Both the position numbers and the translations under genes were made by a program. Positions 8,255 to 16,362 of a stretch of 38,559 nt of DNA are shown here, one piece after another. The stretch comes from Methylococcaceae bacterium (lineage in GTDB: Bacteria > Pseudomonadota > Gammaproteobacteria > Methylococcales > Methylococcaceae), in assembly GCA_004299145.1 (NCBI GenBank), contig SCQD01000281.1:1-38559 (forward strand), in the 5' to 3' direction. Within the stretch, counting starts at the first letter, position 1, and every line of letters starts with the position of its first letter. A model generated the notes under the pieces. It saw only the letters and a program-made list of their open reading frames with translations, searched no databases and was not told the DNA's origin.

Positions 8255-8722
8255 ATGATTGACGTGGAAGTACAACTGGCCAGCGCCAATGCCGGCATAC
8301 CCGACGAAGCGCAACTGTGCGCCTGGGCCAAGGCCGCTGTGCAAGGCCGGCGCGCACAGGCGGAACTGGTGATCCGCGTGGTGGACGAAGCCGAATCCGC
8401 CGAGCTGAACGGCGCTTACCGGGGCAAACACCAGCCCACCAACGTGCTGAGCTTTCCGTTCGAGGTGCCGCCGGGCGTGCCTTGCGATCACTTGGGCGAT
8501 TTGGTGGTATGCGCCCCGGTGGTGGAGCGCGAAGCGCTGGAGCAGCACAAAACCCTGGACGCCCACTGGGCACACATGCTGGTGCACGGCGTATTGCACC
8601 TGCTGGGCTATGATCACGTGGATGATGAACAGGCCACAACCATGGAAACCGAGGAAATCCGCATTCTGCAATCCTTGGGATACCTTGACCCCTATGCTGA
8701 AAGCCGCCGCGAAGCGGAATAA
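8255..8722 (+). CDS. ybeY: Endoribonuclease YbeY (rRNA maturation factor)
   Basis: This zinc-dependent single-strand endoribonuclease acts in 16S rRNA 3' maturation and ribosome quality control. It has 155 aa, the normal length. The signature HGVLHLLGYDH carries the three zinc histidines H111, H115 and H121, preceded by the conserved NVLSFPF and HLGDLVVC stretches. The start at 8255 follows a GTGTGGTG sequence that is the end of repeat element A, so the repeat supplies part of the leader. The order phoH-ybeY-corC is the canonical one. Confidence 0.96.
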   Translation: MIDVEVQLASANAGIPDEAQLCAWAKAAVQGRRAQAELVIRVVDEAESAELNGAYRGKHQPTNVLSFPFEVPPGVPCDHLGDLVVCAPVVEREALEQHKTLDAHWAHMLVHGVLHLLGYDHVDDEQATTMETEEIRILQSLGYLDPYAESRREAE

Positions 8723-8748
8723 CCAAGGCTTCTTGAAGGATCGTTATC

Positions 8749-9618
8749 ATGAGCGATGAGCAATCACACAGTAACAGCGAATCGAAAACCTGGATAGAAC
8801 GGTTTGCCCAATACCTGGTCGGCGAACCCAAGGACCGCAAAGATCTCATGGACGTGCTGCGCGACGCGCAAAAGCGCCACCTGATCGACCCGGAAGCGCT
8901 GACGATGATCGAAGGCGTGTTGCAAATGTCCGAGTTGCGCGTGCGCGACATCATGATTCCCAGGGCGCAAATGGTGGTGGTGCCCCAGGACGCCGAACTG
9001 GAAACGCTGTTTCCCCTGCTCATCGAAACCGCCCACTCGCGTTATCCGGTCATTGGCGAAGACCGCGCCGAGGTGGTGGGCGTGTTGCTGGTCAAAGACC
9101 TGCTGGCGCAAGTGCTGCGCAATCCCGGCATCCTGGCGCGCAGCCTGATGCGCCAGGCCCAGTTTGTCCCGGAGAGCAAGCGCCTCAACGTATTGCTGCG
9201 CGAGTTCCGTTCCACCCGTAACCACATGGCCATCGTCGTGGACGAATACGGCGCGGCGGCGGGTCTGGTCACCATCGAAGACGTGCTGGAGCAGATCGTC
9301 GGCGACATCGTCGACGAATACGATTTCGACAACGAAGACTACATCCGCCGGCGCGGTACCAACGAATACACCGTCAAAGCCTTGATGCCGGTGGAAGATT
9401 TCAACGACTATTTCAGCGCCGATTTACCGGACGACGAATTCGACACCATCGGCGGACTCATCGTCCATCAGGCCGCGCGCGTCCCCAAGCGCGGCGACAA
9501 AGTTTCGCTGGGACGCTTCCGCTTCGAAGTGCTGCGCGCCGACAACCGCCGCTGCCATTTGCTCAGGCTGCGCGTGCAGGAAACGGCGGATGACGGGCAG
9601 GACGATGCCGCCGAATAA
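8749..9618 (+). CDS. corC: CorC/HlyC family CBS-domain protein
   Basis: This soluble protein of 289 aa has two CBS domains (about residues 65-190, with VRDIMIPRAQM and VDEYGAAAGLVTIEDVLEQI) and a C-terminal CorC_HlyC transporter-associated domain from about 200 (DDEFDTIGGLIVHQ). In this locus context it is annotated as magnesium and cobalt efflux protein CorC (YbeX), and genetic links tie it to ybeY and ribosome function. The ribosome site is AAGGATCG upstream of ATG 8749. It ends 4 bp before the chosen lnt start. Confidence 0.93.
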   Translation: MSDEQSHSNSESKTWIERFAQYLVGEPKDRKDLMDVLRDAQKRHLIDPEALTMIEGVLQMSELRVRDIMIPRAQMVVVPQDAELETLFPLLIETAHSRYPVIGEDRAEVVGVLLVKDLLAQVLRNPGILARSLMRQAQFVPESKRLNVLLREFRSTRNHMAIVVDEYGAAAGLVTIEDVLEQIVGDIVDEYDFDNEDYIRRRGTNEYTVKALMPVEDFNDYFSADLPDDEFDTIGGLIVHQAARVPKRGDKVSLGRFRFEVLRADNRRCHLLRLRVQETADDGQDDAAE

Positions 9619-9622
9619 GGCC

Positions 9623-11434
9623 ATGGCCGAAAACAACCCGTCGGCCTCGCCTGTCGATGCAGGGTACGCTGTGCGTTATGCACAGCGTACCCTACGAAAT
9701 GAGCCGGACACTGGCAATGTAGCACCGATTCAGGGAGCGCCAAATCCCAAGCGCTGGTTTACCGACGCGCTCGCCCTGCTGGCAGGCCTGCTGTTCCCCT
9801 TGGCCTTTGCACCTTTCCAGCAAAGCTGGCTGGCGATGCTGTGCCTGGCGGCTTTGTTTTACACTTGGCACGACGCCAGCCCCAAAGCCGCCGCTTGGCG
9901 CGGCTATTTATTCGGCCTGGGGCAGTTCGGCTTCGGCGTATCCTGGGTTTACGTGTCCATGCACGACTTCGGCGGCGCCAGCCCCATGGCGGCCGGCCTG
10001 CTGACCGCCCTGTTCGTCGCGTGTTTTGCCCTGTATCCGGCATTGGCAGGCTATTTGAGCCGGTATCGTTCCCACGCTCGGCGTGGGAATGCATCCGTGG
10101 ACGCTCCGCGTCCCGAAGGGCAGCACCACCAACCCGCGTCATGGACAACATGGTTCCATAACGCAAGGCAATTAATCGGTCTGGGTGATTTACTTAAGGT
10201 AACTCGCGAAAAAATACGGGACGCAGAGCGTCCTGGGCTGCGTTCCCACGCAGAGCGTGGGAACGATAACGGCCTCTGCTTATTGGTCATCTTCCCGATG
10301 GTCTGGATACTGGTTGAATGGCTGCGCGGCTGGCTGTTCACCGGCTTTCCCTGGCTGCAGGCGGGCTATAGCCAGATCAACACCCCGCTGGGCAAGCTGG
10401 CGCCGCTGGCCGGCGTGTACGGCGTCGGCTGGCTGGTCGCCTTTGTCGCCGCCTGTCTGGCGGCTTTTGTATGCCTGCGTGGCCCAGGCCGGCGCTGGTG
10501 GCCCATCGCCGCCGGCGTGTTATGCCTGGGGCTGGGCCAGCTGCCCGCCCCGTCCTGGACTCAGCCCGCCGGTGCGGCGATTCCCGTCGCCTTGATCCAG
10601 GGCAATATCCCCCAAGCATTGAAATTCCAGCCCGACCAGCAATGGCGCACGCTGGAGCGCTACGTCGAGCTGACCCAGGCCAATTGGAACGCCAAAGTCA
10701 TCGTCTGGCCGGAAACGGCGGTGCCGCTTTTTTACCATCAACTGGCCGACACGTTTTTCGCCCGGCTGACCCAGGCTGCCGTGGAGCACGGCAGCGACGT
10801 ACTGGTGGGCGTGCCGGTGGGCTCCCGCGACGGCGGCGCCGATTACTACAACGGTCTGGTGAGCGTAGGAACGAACGTAGCTGCGTATCGCAAGCGCCAT
10901 CTGGTGCCTTTCGGCGAATTTTTACCGTTGAAGCCGCTGCTCGGCTTCGTGCTGAACATTTTGCAGATTCCCTTGTCCGACTTCAGCGCCGGTGATGTCC
11001 GGCAGCCGCTGCTGCAAGCGGGCGGCTGGCCGCTGCTGGCCACGGTGTGCTACGAGGATGCATTCGGCAACGAAGGCCGCGTCGGCCTGCCGGAGGCGGC
11101 CTACCTGGTCAACGTCAGCAACGACGCCTGGTTCGGCGACTCCATCGCTCCGCACCAGCACTTGCAAGTGGCGCAGATGCGCGCCCTGGAAACGGGGCGC
11201 TACATGCTGCGCGCCACCAATACCGGCGTCACGGCCCTGGTCGGCCCGGACGGCAAAGTCGTCAAACAACTGCCGCAATTCGAGGCGGGCGTGTTGACGG
11301 GAAACGTCACGCCCATGGCCGGCGCCACGCCGTACGTGCGTTACGGCGATGCGCCGGTGGTCATGCTGCTGGCTTTACTGTGGCTGGGCGCCGCTTGGAT
11401 GGGACACGATAAGCGGGTTGGTGGGGCGGCATAG
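9623..11434 (+). CDS. lnt: Apolipoprotein N-acyltransferase with two in-frame repeat insertions
   Basis: This inner-membrane enzyme transfers an acyl chain to the N-terminal cysteine of lipoproteins. The C-terminal nitrilase domain has the catalytic triad E364 (WPETAVP), K424 (RKRHLVPFGEFLP) and C476 (VCYEDAFGN). It is about 603 aa from ATG 9623, roughly 90 longer than E. coli Lnt, and the excess is explained by two palindromes. One (9661-9693, encoding GYAVRYAQRTL) lies before the first membrane helix. The other (10064-10268) encodes about 68 residues including RSHARRGNA and RSHAERGND in the loop between ALYPALAGYL and LVIFPMVWILVEWLRGW. The frame is intact throughout, so the gene is probably functional. 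ATGs at 9590 and 9605 are possible starts overlapping corC. Confidence 0.93.
   Translation: MAENNPSASPVDAGYAVRYAQRTLRNEPDTGNVAPIQGAPNPKRWFTDALALLAGLLFPLAFAPFQQSWLAMLCLAALFYTWHDASPKAAAWRGYLFGLGQFGFGVSWVYVSMHDFGGASPMAAGLLTALFVACFALYPALAGYLSRYRSHARRGNASVDAPRPEGQHHQPASWTTWFHNARQLIGLGDLLKVTREKIRDAERPGLRSHAERGNDNGLCLLVIFPMVWILVEWLRGWLFTGFPWLQAGYSQINTPLGKLAPLAGVYGVGWLVAFVAACLAAFVCLRGPGRRWWPIAAGVLCLGLGQLPAPSWTQPAGAAIPVALIQGNIPQALKFQPDQQWRTLERYVELTQANWNAKVIVWPETAVPLFYHQLADTFFARLTQAAVEHGSDVLVGVPVGSRDGGADYYNGLVSVGTNVAAYRKRHLVPFGEFLPLKPLLGFVLNILQIPLSDFSAGDVRQPLLQAGGWPLLATVCYEDAFGNEGRVGLPEAAYLVNVSNDAWFGDSIAPHQHLQVAQMRALETGRYMLRATNTGVTALVGPDGKVVKQLPQFEAGVLTGNVTPMAGATPYVRYGDAPVVMLLALLWLGAAWMGHDKRVGGAA
9661..9693. 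repeat. Palindromic element C inside lnt
   Basis: A perfect 14-bp stem, AGGGTACGCTGTGC (9661-9674) and GCACAGCGTACCCT (9680-9693), with a 5-nt loop, lies within the translated N-terminus of Lnt. A longer-loop copy of the same element is at 14876-14933 in the hydrolase gene. Confidence 0.9.
10064..10268. repeat. REPIN-like element A inserted in frame in lnt
   Basis: The outer ends TATCGTTCCC (10064-10073) and GGGAACGATA (10259-10268) are perfect inverted repeats. Each is followed inward by the GCGTGGGAA hairpin and a GACGCTCCGCGTCCC-type palindrome. The 205-bp unit has an about 100-bp non-repetitive centre and contains no stop in the lnt frame. Confidence 0.9.
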
Positions 11435-11521
11435 CGGCAAGCCGGTTTTAAGCCGGGCGGCGTGCGCCTACATGGGCGGCGCTGGGGCGAAACCAAAGTC
11501 AATGGCGTATTGGCGATGGCT

Positions 11522-11527
11522 TATAAT
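11522..11527 (+). promoter_or_regulatory. Candidate -10 box of yjdM
   Basis: A perfect TATAAT lies 30 bp before the yjdM ATG. No good -35 hexamer is seen at the proper distance. Confidence 0.4.
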
Positions 11528-11556
11528 GTGCGGCTTACCTTCACTAGAGAGACATC

Positions 11557-11898
11557 ATGACCACTATCCCAGCCTGCCCGCAATGCACCCTGGAAAACAC
11601 CTACCCGGATGGCGACAACTATGTTTGCGCCGATTGCGGCCATGAATGGCCGATGCAGGCAACCGCCGCTGCCGACGATGATGGAGCTGCGGTGGTCAAG
11701 GACGCCCACGGCAACGTACTGAACGATGGCGACGCGGTGGTACTGATCAAGGACTTGAAAGTCAAAGGCTCGTCCATCACGCTGAAAATGGGCACCAAGG
11801 TCAAGAGCATCCGTCTGGTCGGCGGGGACCACGAGGTGGATTGCAAAATGGACGCGGGCAATTTCATGCTGAAAGCCTGTTTTTTGAAAAAAGTCTGA
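11557..11898 (+). CDS. yjdM: YjdM/PhnA zinc-ribbon protein
   Basis: This 113-aa protein has an N-terminal zinc ribbon, CPQC (C8, C11) and CADC (C27, C30 region, YVCADCGHEW), and a C-terminal SH3-like KOW-type domain beginning VKDAHGNVLNDGDAVVLIKD. This is the YjdM family, historically called PhnA or alkylphosphonate utilisation protein; it is not the phosphonoacetate hydrolase. Its molecular role is unsettled. The ribosome site is AGAGAG 6-7 nt before ATG. It appears to be a single gene after lnt with its own -10 box. Confidence 0.92.
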   Translation: MTTIPACPQCTLENTYPDGDNYVCADCGHEWPMQATAAADDDGAAVVKDAHGNVLNDGDAVVLIKDLKVKGSSITLKMGTKVKSIRLVGGDHEVDCKMDAGNFMLKACFLKKV

Positions 11899-12024
11899 GT
11901 TCACACTTGTGGACCAACCTGTTTTGCATATTGTGACGAGCAACGCAGACAAGCAAAAAGCTTTACGTTAGGGCCGGGTTTTGGTACAAAGACACCCTGG
12001 CTATTCCAGCCACAGAGGTGATGA

Positions 12025-12435
12025 ATGACTAATTCTTTGAAATTAGTAGCTAAATCGATACTGTCGGTTTCTCTGCTATCGGCCTGCTCGGTTGTTTCAG
12101 CCAAGGGGGCACCCCACCATTCCAGTACCGAGGCGCTGCCGCAAATCGGTCTGGCTACCTACTACAGCGATCACTATCAAGGCCGGCGTACGGCCAGTGG
12201 CGAGCGCTACGACAAAACCAAACTGACGGCGACGCACAGCAAGCTGCCGTTTGGAACCCGGCTACGGGTTACCAACCTCGCCAACCACAAATCCGTGGTG
12301 GTCCGCATCACGGACCGGGCGCGGGCGCGCAACGGCAAACTGGTGGATCTTTCCATGCAGGCTGCGCGGGAGCTGGATTTCGTCAAGGCCGGCAGGGCCA
12401 AGGTGAAATTGGAAGTGCTGAGCTTGGGTAGCTGA
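12025..12435 (+). CDS. rlpA: RlpA-like septal/peptidoglycan protein
   Basis: This 136-aa exported protein has an N-terminal hydrophobic segment ending LLSACSVVSA, which includes a plausible lipobox (LSAC, Cys21) and also a possible signal-peptidase I site. The mature part is a double-psi beta-barrel of the RlpA type: IGLATYYSDHYQGRRTASGE, LPFGTRLRVTNL, VVRITDRARARNGKLVDLS with the conserved aspartate, and AARELDF. RlpA proteins cleave glycan strands lacking stem peptides. The SPOR domain of longer family members is missing. The ribosome site AGAGGTG lies 6 nt before ATG 12025; an upstream ATG at 12021 gives only a 3-codon frame. Confidence 0.88.
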   Translation: MTNSLKLVAKSILSVSLLSACSVVSAKGAPHHSSTEALPQIGLATYYSDHYQGRRTASGERYDKTKLTATHSKLPFGTRLRVTNLANHKSVVVRITDRARARNGKLVDLSMQAARELDFVKAGRAKVKLEVLSLGS

Positions 12436-12457
12436 TTCGTTTACCCAAAACAGCCGT

Positions 12458-12512
12458 TGAACATTCCAAAACCCCTTTCGACCGCTTGGGCGGCGGGGTT
12501 TTGGAATGTTCA
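12458..12512 (+). terminator. Large hairpin after rlpA
   Basis: A perfect 18-bp stem, TGAACATTCCAAAACCCC (12458-12475) with its complement at 12495-12512, encloses a 19-nt loop. There is no U-tract after it, so it may be a factor-dependent terminator, an mRNA-stabilising structure or a repeat element. Confidence 0.55.
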
Positions 12513-12543
12513 CCCCATGAGCGTACAGAGGTTTTTCCATCCC

Positions 12544-12600
12544 CATCGTTCCCATGCTCTGCGTGGGAATGCGTGCTTGGGACGCTCTGCGTCCCGAATG
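12544..12600. repeat. Single family-A palindromic unit
   Basis: It starts CATCGTTCCCATGC, followed by the GCGTGGGAA arm and GGGACGCTCTGCGTCCC. It is one half of the paired element seen at 7977-8242, without an inverted partner nearby. Confidence 0.8.
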
Positions 12601-12784
12601 CATCACTGTCAGAATCCCGATCAAGTTTTTTCTCCTTCGTTATGCGCACGCACGGGTGTGGCGAGCATCAATTCGGCGCCGGGAGCGCTGACGATGTTCA
12701 GTTCGACAACCCAGTGTTGCAATCCAGGCGTTCACCTTATGACCCCCTGTCGATGCACTTCATGCACATCATGTACCCCGCCGA

Positions 12785-13771
12785 TCAGGCTTGTTGTTCG
12801 TTGTGCAACAGGTCCAGCAGTGTTTGCATGTCTTCCGGCAGAGCCGAATGCCATTCGCAATACCCGCCGCTGTCCGGGTGGGTCAAAGCCAGCCGCGTGG
12901 CGTGCAGTGCTTGGCGGCGGAAGTCTTGCAGGCATGTGCTCAGTGCCGGGCTGGCGCCCGCCGGCAAGCGCAGGCGGCTGTAAACCGGGTCGCCGAAGAC
13001 GGGGTAATGCAGGTGTGCCATGTGTACGCGAATCTGGTGGGTGCGGCCGGTTTCCAGCTTGAGCCGCAGCAAGGTATGCTGGGCAAAGCGCTCCGCCACG
13101 CGATAGTGCGTCACGGCGGGTTTGCCGTCGTCGCGCACGGCAAAGCGCTTGCGGTCGGTCGGGTGGCGCCCCAGCGGCGCATCCACCGTGCCGCCCGCCG
13201 TCACGCAGCCTTGCACCAAGGCCAGGTATTCGCGCTCGATGTCGCGCGCCTGGAGCTGGTCCACCAGCAGTTTATGGGCTTGCAGGGTGCGCGCCACCAT
13301 CAACAGGCCGCTGGTGTCCTTGTCCAGGCGGTGGACGATGCCGGCACGAGGCAGCGCCGCCAGTTCCGGCGCGAAGTGCAGCAAGGCGTTGACCAGCGTG
13401 CCGTCCCAGTGTCCCGCCGCCGGATGTACCACCAGCCCCGCCGGTTTGTCGACGATGATCAGGCTGGCGTCCTGGTAAACGATCTGCAAGGGGATGTTTT
13501 CGGCCTGGTCGGTCCCGTGCTCGGCCAGTTCGGCGCGCAAGGCAACCTCCCATCCGCCGATTACCTTATCCTTGGCGCGCAGTGGTTTGCCGTTCACCAG
13601 CACGCAGCCGGACTTGATCCATTCCTGCAAGCGGCTGCGGGAAAACTCGGGAAACATTTCCACCAGGGCCTGGTCCAGGCGCAGGCCGCTGAGGTCGTAG
13701 GGAATGTCGGCGCTATAAAGTGATTGGGTCACAGTGTGTGTCGAGGTGGGTGTGGCTTCAGGTTCTATCAA
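12785..13771 (-). CDS. rluD: 23S rRNA pseudouridine synthase RluD
   Basis: This enzyme makes pseudouridines 1911/1915/1917 in helix 69 of 23S rRNA. Up to 328 aa. An S4 RNA-binding domain comes first (LRLDQALVEMFPEFSRSRLQ to VLVNGKPLRAKDKV), then the RsuA/RluD catalytic domain with the motif GIVHRLDKDTSGLLMVA holding the catalytic aspartate, then ETGRTHQIRVHMAHLHYPVFGD. The start is uncertain: TTG 13771 has GGTGAG just upstream and sits 4 bp after the hydrolase stop, suggesting coupling; GTG 13732 would give a length nearer the family norm but has no ribosome site. Confidence 0.94.
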   Translation of the reverse strand: MIEPEATPTSTHTVTQSLYSADIPYDLSGLRLDQALVEMFPEFSRSRLQEWIKSGCVLVNGKPLRAKDKVIGGWEVALRAELAEHGTDQAENIPLQIVYQDASLIIVDKPAGLVVHPAAGHWDGTLVNALLHFAPELAALPRAGIVHRLDKDTSGLLMVARTLQAHKLLVDQLQARDIEREYLALVQGCVTAGGTVDAPLGRHPTDRKRFAVRDDGKPAVTHYRVAERFAQHTLLRLKLETGRTHQIRVHMAHLHYPVFGDPVYSRLRLPAGASPALSTCLQDFRRQALHATRLALTHPDSGGYCEWHSALPEDMQTLLDLLHNEQQA

Positions 13772-13775
13772 ACAC

Positions 13776-14975
13776 TCACCGGCAGGGTGTTTCGATTACC
13801 GCCGGCTTGTAGGGTTTGCCATCGGGCCAGCCCCCCAGAAAAGTCGCCTCGGCATTGTCGCCGAATACTTCGTCGGGATAGCGATTAAACGCCAGCCAAT
13901 CAAGCAAGCCGCCGACGATTTTCCAATAACCGGCGAAATCCAGCGTATTCAGCGAAGCGGAGGCTTCAAACCCTGCTCTGGCCGGAATCACGCCGGGAAC
14001 CGCGCCGTGCGAGTCGGGAAAATCGTAGCGCGAATCCGGTGCGCCGGGCGAGCCATGCCCTGCTTTTACCTGCGCCTTGCCGGACTGGTCGGAAGGGAAA
14101 ATAAACAGCCGGCGCCGGTCTTTTTGTACGTGGCACAGCTTGGCCGCCCAAGCGCGGGCGGTGGGCAAGCCTATGGCTGTGTCGGCTTGCCCGCCCACCA
14201 GGACCACCGGCAGATCGGCGGGAATTTTCGCGAGATCACCGATAATGCTGGCGCTTTCGGGGCCGTGCATGACGTGGTGGGCGTTGCCCGGCGCCATCAA
14301 AGCCAGCGCGCGCGGGCCCGGCAAGCCGTATTTGTCCGGCGCCGATGCCAAATTCAGTGAAATTGCCGCGCCCATGGAATAACCGTAATACATGACTTTT
14401 TCCAAGTCCATCAGCTCGGGATAAAGGTGCGCGACTTCAGCCAATGCCTGGCGATCAGCGGTCGCGGCCAGCTCGGTAATGGCCGAGGGCATGGTGTGGG
14501 GTGGCTCCTGGTAGACGGGGTAGATGACCACCGCCCCGCGCCGTACCAGATGGTCGATCAACGCGCCGAAATTCTTGGGGCTCACGCCCAGCCAGCCGTG
14601 GTGAAACAGCACCACCGGCGCTTTTTTGGGGGGAGGATCGTCGGGAATGAATGCATAAGCCCGCTGCGCGCCTTCCCCCACGGTCAAGACCTTGACCCGT
14701 GCGTGTTGGTGTTGGGCTGAATAGGCAGGCGCACTGTATTTTTCCGCCGGCGGGGTTGAGCCTGCATCCGCGACGCTCAGCCCCGCGGCAAACGCCAAAA
14801 TAAAGAAAGCGATTTTGCGCTGAATAGGCGCGGCAAACGTTACGGACGGGGTGGATATTCCGTCCAGCCAGCCTTGTAGGGTACGCTGTGCGTACCGCTC
14901 GACGCCATTGAAGGTGCGCACAGCGTACCCTACATTGATGGGCGCAAGCGGAAAGTTATATGTCTTAGCCGCCAC
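13776..14975 (-). CDS. Exported alpha/beta hydrolase (dienelactone hydrolase-like)
   Basis: This serine hydrolase has the nucleophile motif GYSMG in VMYYGYSMGAAISLNLAS, an oxyanion region VVLFHHGWLGVSPKNF and a late LPVVLVGGQADTAIG likely to hold the acid residue. A signal-like hydrophobic stretch (KIAFFILAFAAGLSVADA) sits about 50 residues from the start. The leading part is unusual: it contains palindromic element C, read as GYAVRTFNGVERYAQRTL. The first codon is GTG 14975, overlapping the ubiJ stop by 11 bp; the only in-frame start nearer the signal is a GTG within the repeat. It sits where ubiB usually follows ubiJ. The substrate is unknown. Confidence 0.8.
   Translation of the reverse strand: MAAKTYNFPLAPINVGYAVRTFNGVERYAQRTLQGWLDGISTPSVTFAAPIQRKIAFFILAFAAGLSVADAGSTPPAEKYSAPAYSAQHQHARVKVLTVGEGAQRAYAFIPDDPPPKKAPVVLFHHGWLGVSPKNFGALIDHLVRRGAVVIYPVYQEPPHTMPSAITELAATADRQALAEVAHLYPELMDLEKVMYYGYSMGAAISLNLASAPDKYGLPGPRALALMAPGNAHHVMHGPESASIIGDLAKIPADLPVVLVGGQADTAIGLPTARAWAAKLCHVQKDRRRLFIFPSDQSGKAQVKAGHGSPGAPDSRYDFPDSHGAVPGVIPARAGFEASASLNTLDFAGYWKIVGGLLDWLAFNRYPDEVFGDNAEATFLGGWPDGKPYKPAVIETPCR
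14876..14933. repeat. Palindromic element C inside the hydrolase gene
   Basis: The arms at 14876-14896 and 14913-14933 (21 nt each, one mismatch) contain GTAGGGTACGCTGTGCG and its complement around a 16-nt loop. It is related to the copy in lnt at 9661-9693 and is translated in the same frame. Confidence 0.9.
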
Positions 14976-15654
14976 AATGCGCCTTTAACCGGGCGATGCG
15001 CGCTTCCAAGCGGTCGGCGTCGGCGCGCAATCTGTCCACCTCGGCACAGAAAAACTCGGTTTCGCTAACGGCGGGCAAATCGCGGCTTTCTTCTTGCAGG
15101 TATTCCGCCAGATTAAGGCGAAAAGTCCGCCGGGTTTCGCGCCACCAGTCGCGCCCGCTACGTAGCGCCCGCCCCAGGCTGTTGGCGGCAAAATCGCCGG
15201 TCAGCTGGGACAGATGCTCCTCCCAGTCGATGTCCAGCCGGGTGAACAGGGTCTGCAAACGTTTGGCGACGTCCATGTCGCCGGTTACCGTCACCCCACC
15301 GCCGAACAGCGCCTGGCGCGGATCGTCGCTCAGACTCAAACGGGTAAATGCCCAGGGGCTGCCGCGCAACGTGACGTCCACCGTGCCCAGGCATTCCGGT
15401 AAGAGCTGTACCGTGCCCCCGCCTGGACACAGGTATAAGGTCCATTCGAACGGTTCCAGCACCAGCGCGATGGTTTTGCCGTCCAGCGGCGCGACCAGCC
15501 TGGTGCTGTCGCTATCCAGCGCCAGATAACGGGCCAGTGCCGTTTCCAGCACGCCGACCAGCAGGCTGGGCCAGGGGTTGGCGCTTTTAGAACTTGTAGC
15601 CGCGATGAATGGCGACGACGCCGTGGGTGAGATTGAAATATTCGCAGCGTTCAA
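14965..15654 (-). CDS. ubiJ: UbiJ, SCP2-domain ubiquinone biosynthesis factor
   Basis: This protein is required for aerobic ubiquinone synthesis; it binds lipid intermediates and organises the Ubi complex. The SCP2 fold is visible in [34 protein letters not shown] and [20 protein letters not shown], followed by [20 protein letters not shown] and a C-terminal coiled coil ([20 protein letters not shown]), the UbiJ arrangement. The start is unclear: TTG 15654 is the longest and overlaps ubiE by 68 bp, but homology should begin near [17 protein letters not shown], where no ATG exists, so a rare internal start is possible. It is encoded directly after ubiE; ubiB is not in the window. Confidence 0.88.
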   Translation of the reverse strand: MNAANISISPTASSPFIAATSSKSANPWPSLLVGVLETALARYLALDSDSTRLVAPLDGKTIALVLEPFEWTLYLCPGGGTVQLLPECLGTVDVTLRGSPWAFTRLSLSDDPRQALFGGGVTVTGDMDVAKRLQTLFTRLDIDWEEHLSQLTGDFAANSLGRALRSGRDWWRETRRTFRLNLAEYLQEESRDLPAVSETEFFCAEVDRLRADADRLEARIARLKAHCGG

Positions 15655-16336
15655 AATTAACCGCCTCCATCATGGCTTTAAGGTTTTCTTGGGTGGGATG
15701 CATGCGGATCGATTCCGCCAGGTAGCGATAACTGTCGGCATCGTCGGCGACCAGTTTGCCCAGCGTGGGCAAGAGTTTGAAGGAATAGGCGTCATAAACT
15801 TTTTTGAACACGCCTTCCGGTGGGTGGGAAAACTCCAGCACGATCAGACGCCCGCCCGGTTTCAGCACCCGGTACATCGACGCCAATGCGGCTTCTTTGT
15901 GGGTCACGTTGCGCAGGCCGAAAGCGATGCACACGCAGTCGAAAGTGTTGTCGGGAAACGGCAGTTTTTCGGCATCGATCTGCGCGAAGCGGACTCCGCC
16001 CACCACGCCTTCGTTCAGCAGGCGGTCGCGTCCCTGGCTGAGCATGGCGGCGTTGATGTCGGACAAAATCACTTCGCCCTTGTCACCCACCCTTTCCCGG
16101 TACAAGCGAGTCATGTCGCCGGTGCCGCCGGCCAGGTCCAGTACTTTGTCGCCGTGGCGCACGTTGCTGAGCTGGATGGCGATGCGCTTCCAGATCCGAT
16201 GCACGCCCATGGACATCAGGTCGTTCATCACGTCGTATTTGCCGGCGACGGAATCGAATACGCTACGCACCAGCTTGGCTTTTTCACCCTCCGGCACTTG
16301 GCGGAAACCAAAATGGGTGGTGTTCTGTTCGCTCAT
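15587..16336 (-). CDS. ubiE: Ubiquinone/menaquinone C-methyltransferase
   Basis: This SAM-dependent methyltransferase carries out the C-methylation of the benzoquinol ring in ubiquinone synthesis. It has 249 aa from ATG 16336, the normal family length; the TTG at 16366 would add a non-conserved ten residues. Key motifs are [37 protein letters not shown], the SAM-binding [12 protein letters not shown] and the family signature [13 protein letters not shown], then [13 protein letters not shown]. The C-terminus ends [16 protein letters not shown]. It lies 26 bp after nudF and overlaps ubiJ. Confidence 0.97.
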   Translation of the reverse strand: MSEQNTTHFGFRQVPEGEKAKLVRSVFDSVAGKYDVMNDLMSMGVHRIWKRIAIQLSNVRHGDKVLDLAGGTGDMTRLYRERVGDKGEVILSDINAAMLSQGRDRLLNEGVVGGVRFAQIDAEKLPFPDNTFDCVCIAFGLRNVTHKEAALASMYRVLKPGGRLIVLEFSHPPEGVFKKVYDAYSFKLLPTLGKLVADDADSYRYLAESIRMHPTQENLKAMMEAVNFERCEYFNLTHGVVAIHRGYKF

Positions 16337-16362
16337 GGTCAAACCTAATCCAGTCAAAATAT

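Larger units (their letters stand above)
12436..12784. other. Intergenic region with hairpin and repeat
   Basis: It holds the strong rlpA hairpin (12458-12512) and one family-A palindrome (12544-12600). In 12601-12784 I see only short unsupported frames on both strands and no recognisable RNA or terminator. The pgeF gene often found beside rluD is absent. Confidence 0.5.

Noticed and set aside
11899-12024. Riboswitch upstream of rlpA
   Set aside because: I looked for c-di-GMP (GEMM) and c-di-AMP type cores but found no matching conserved segments or stems.
12601-12784. pgeF remnant or small gene after rluD
   Set aside because: Short minus-strand frames exist but none shows PgeF motifs or a convincing start.
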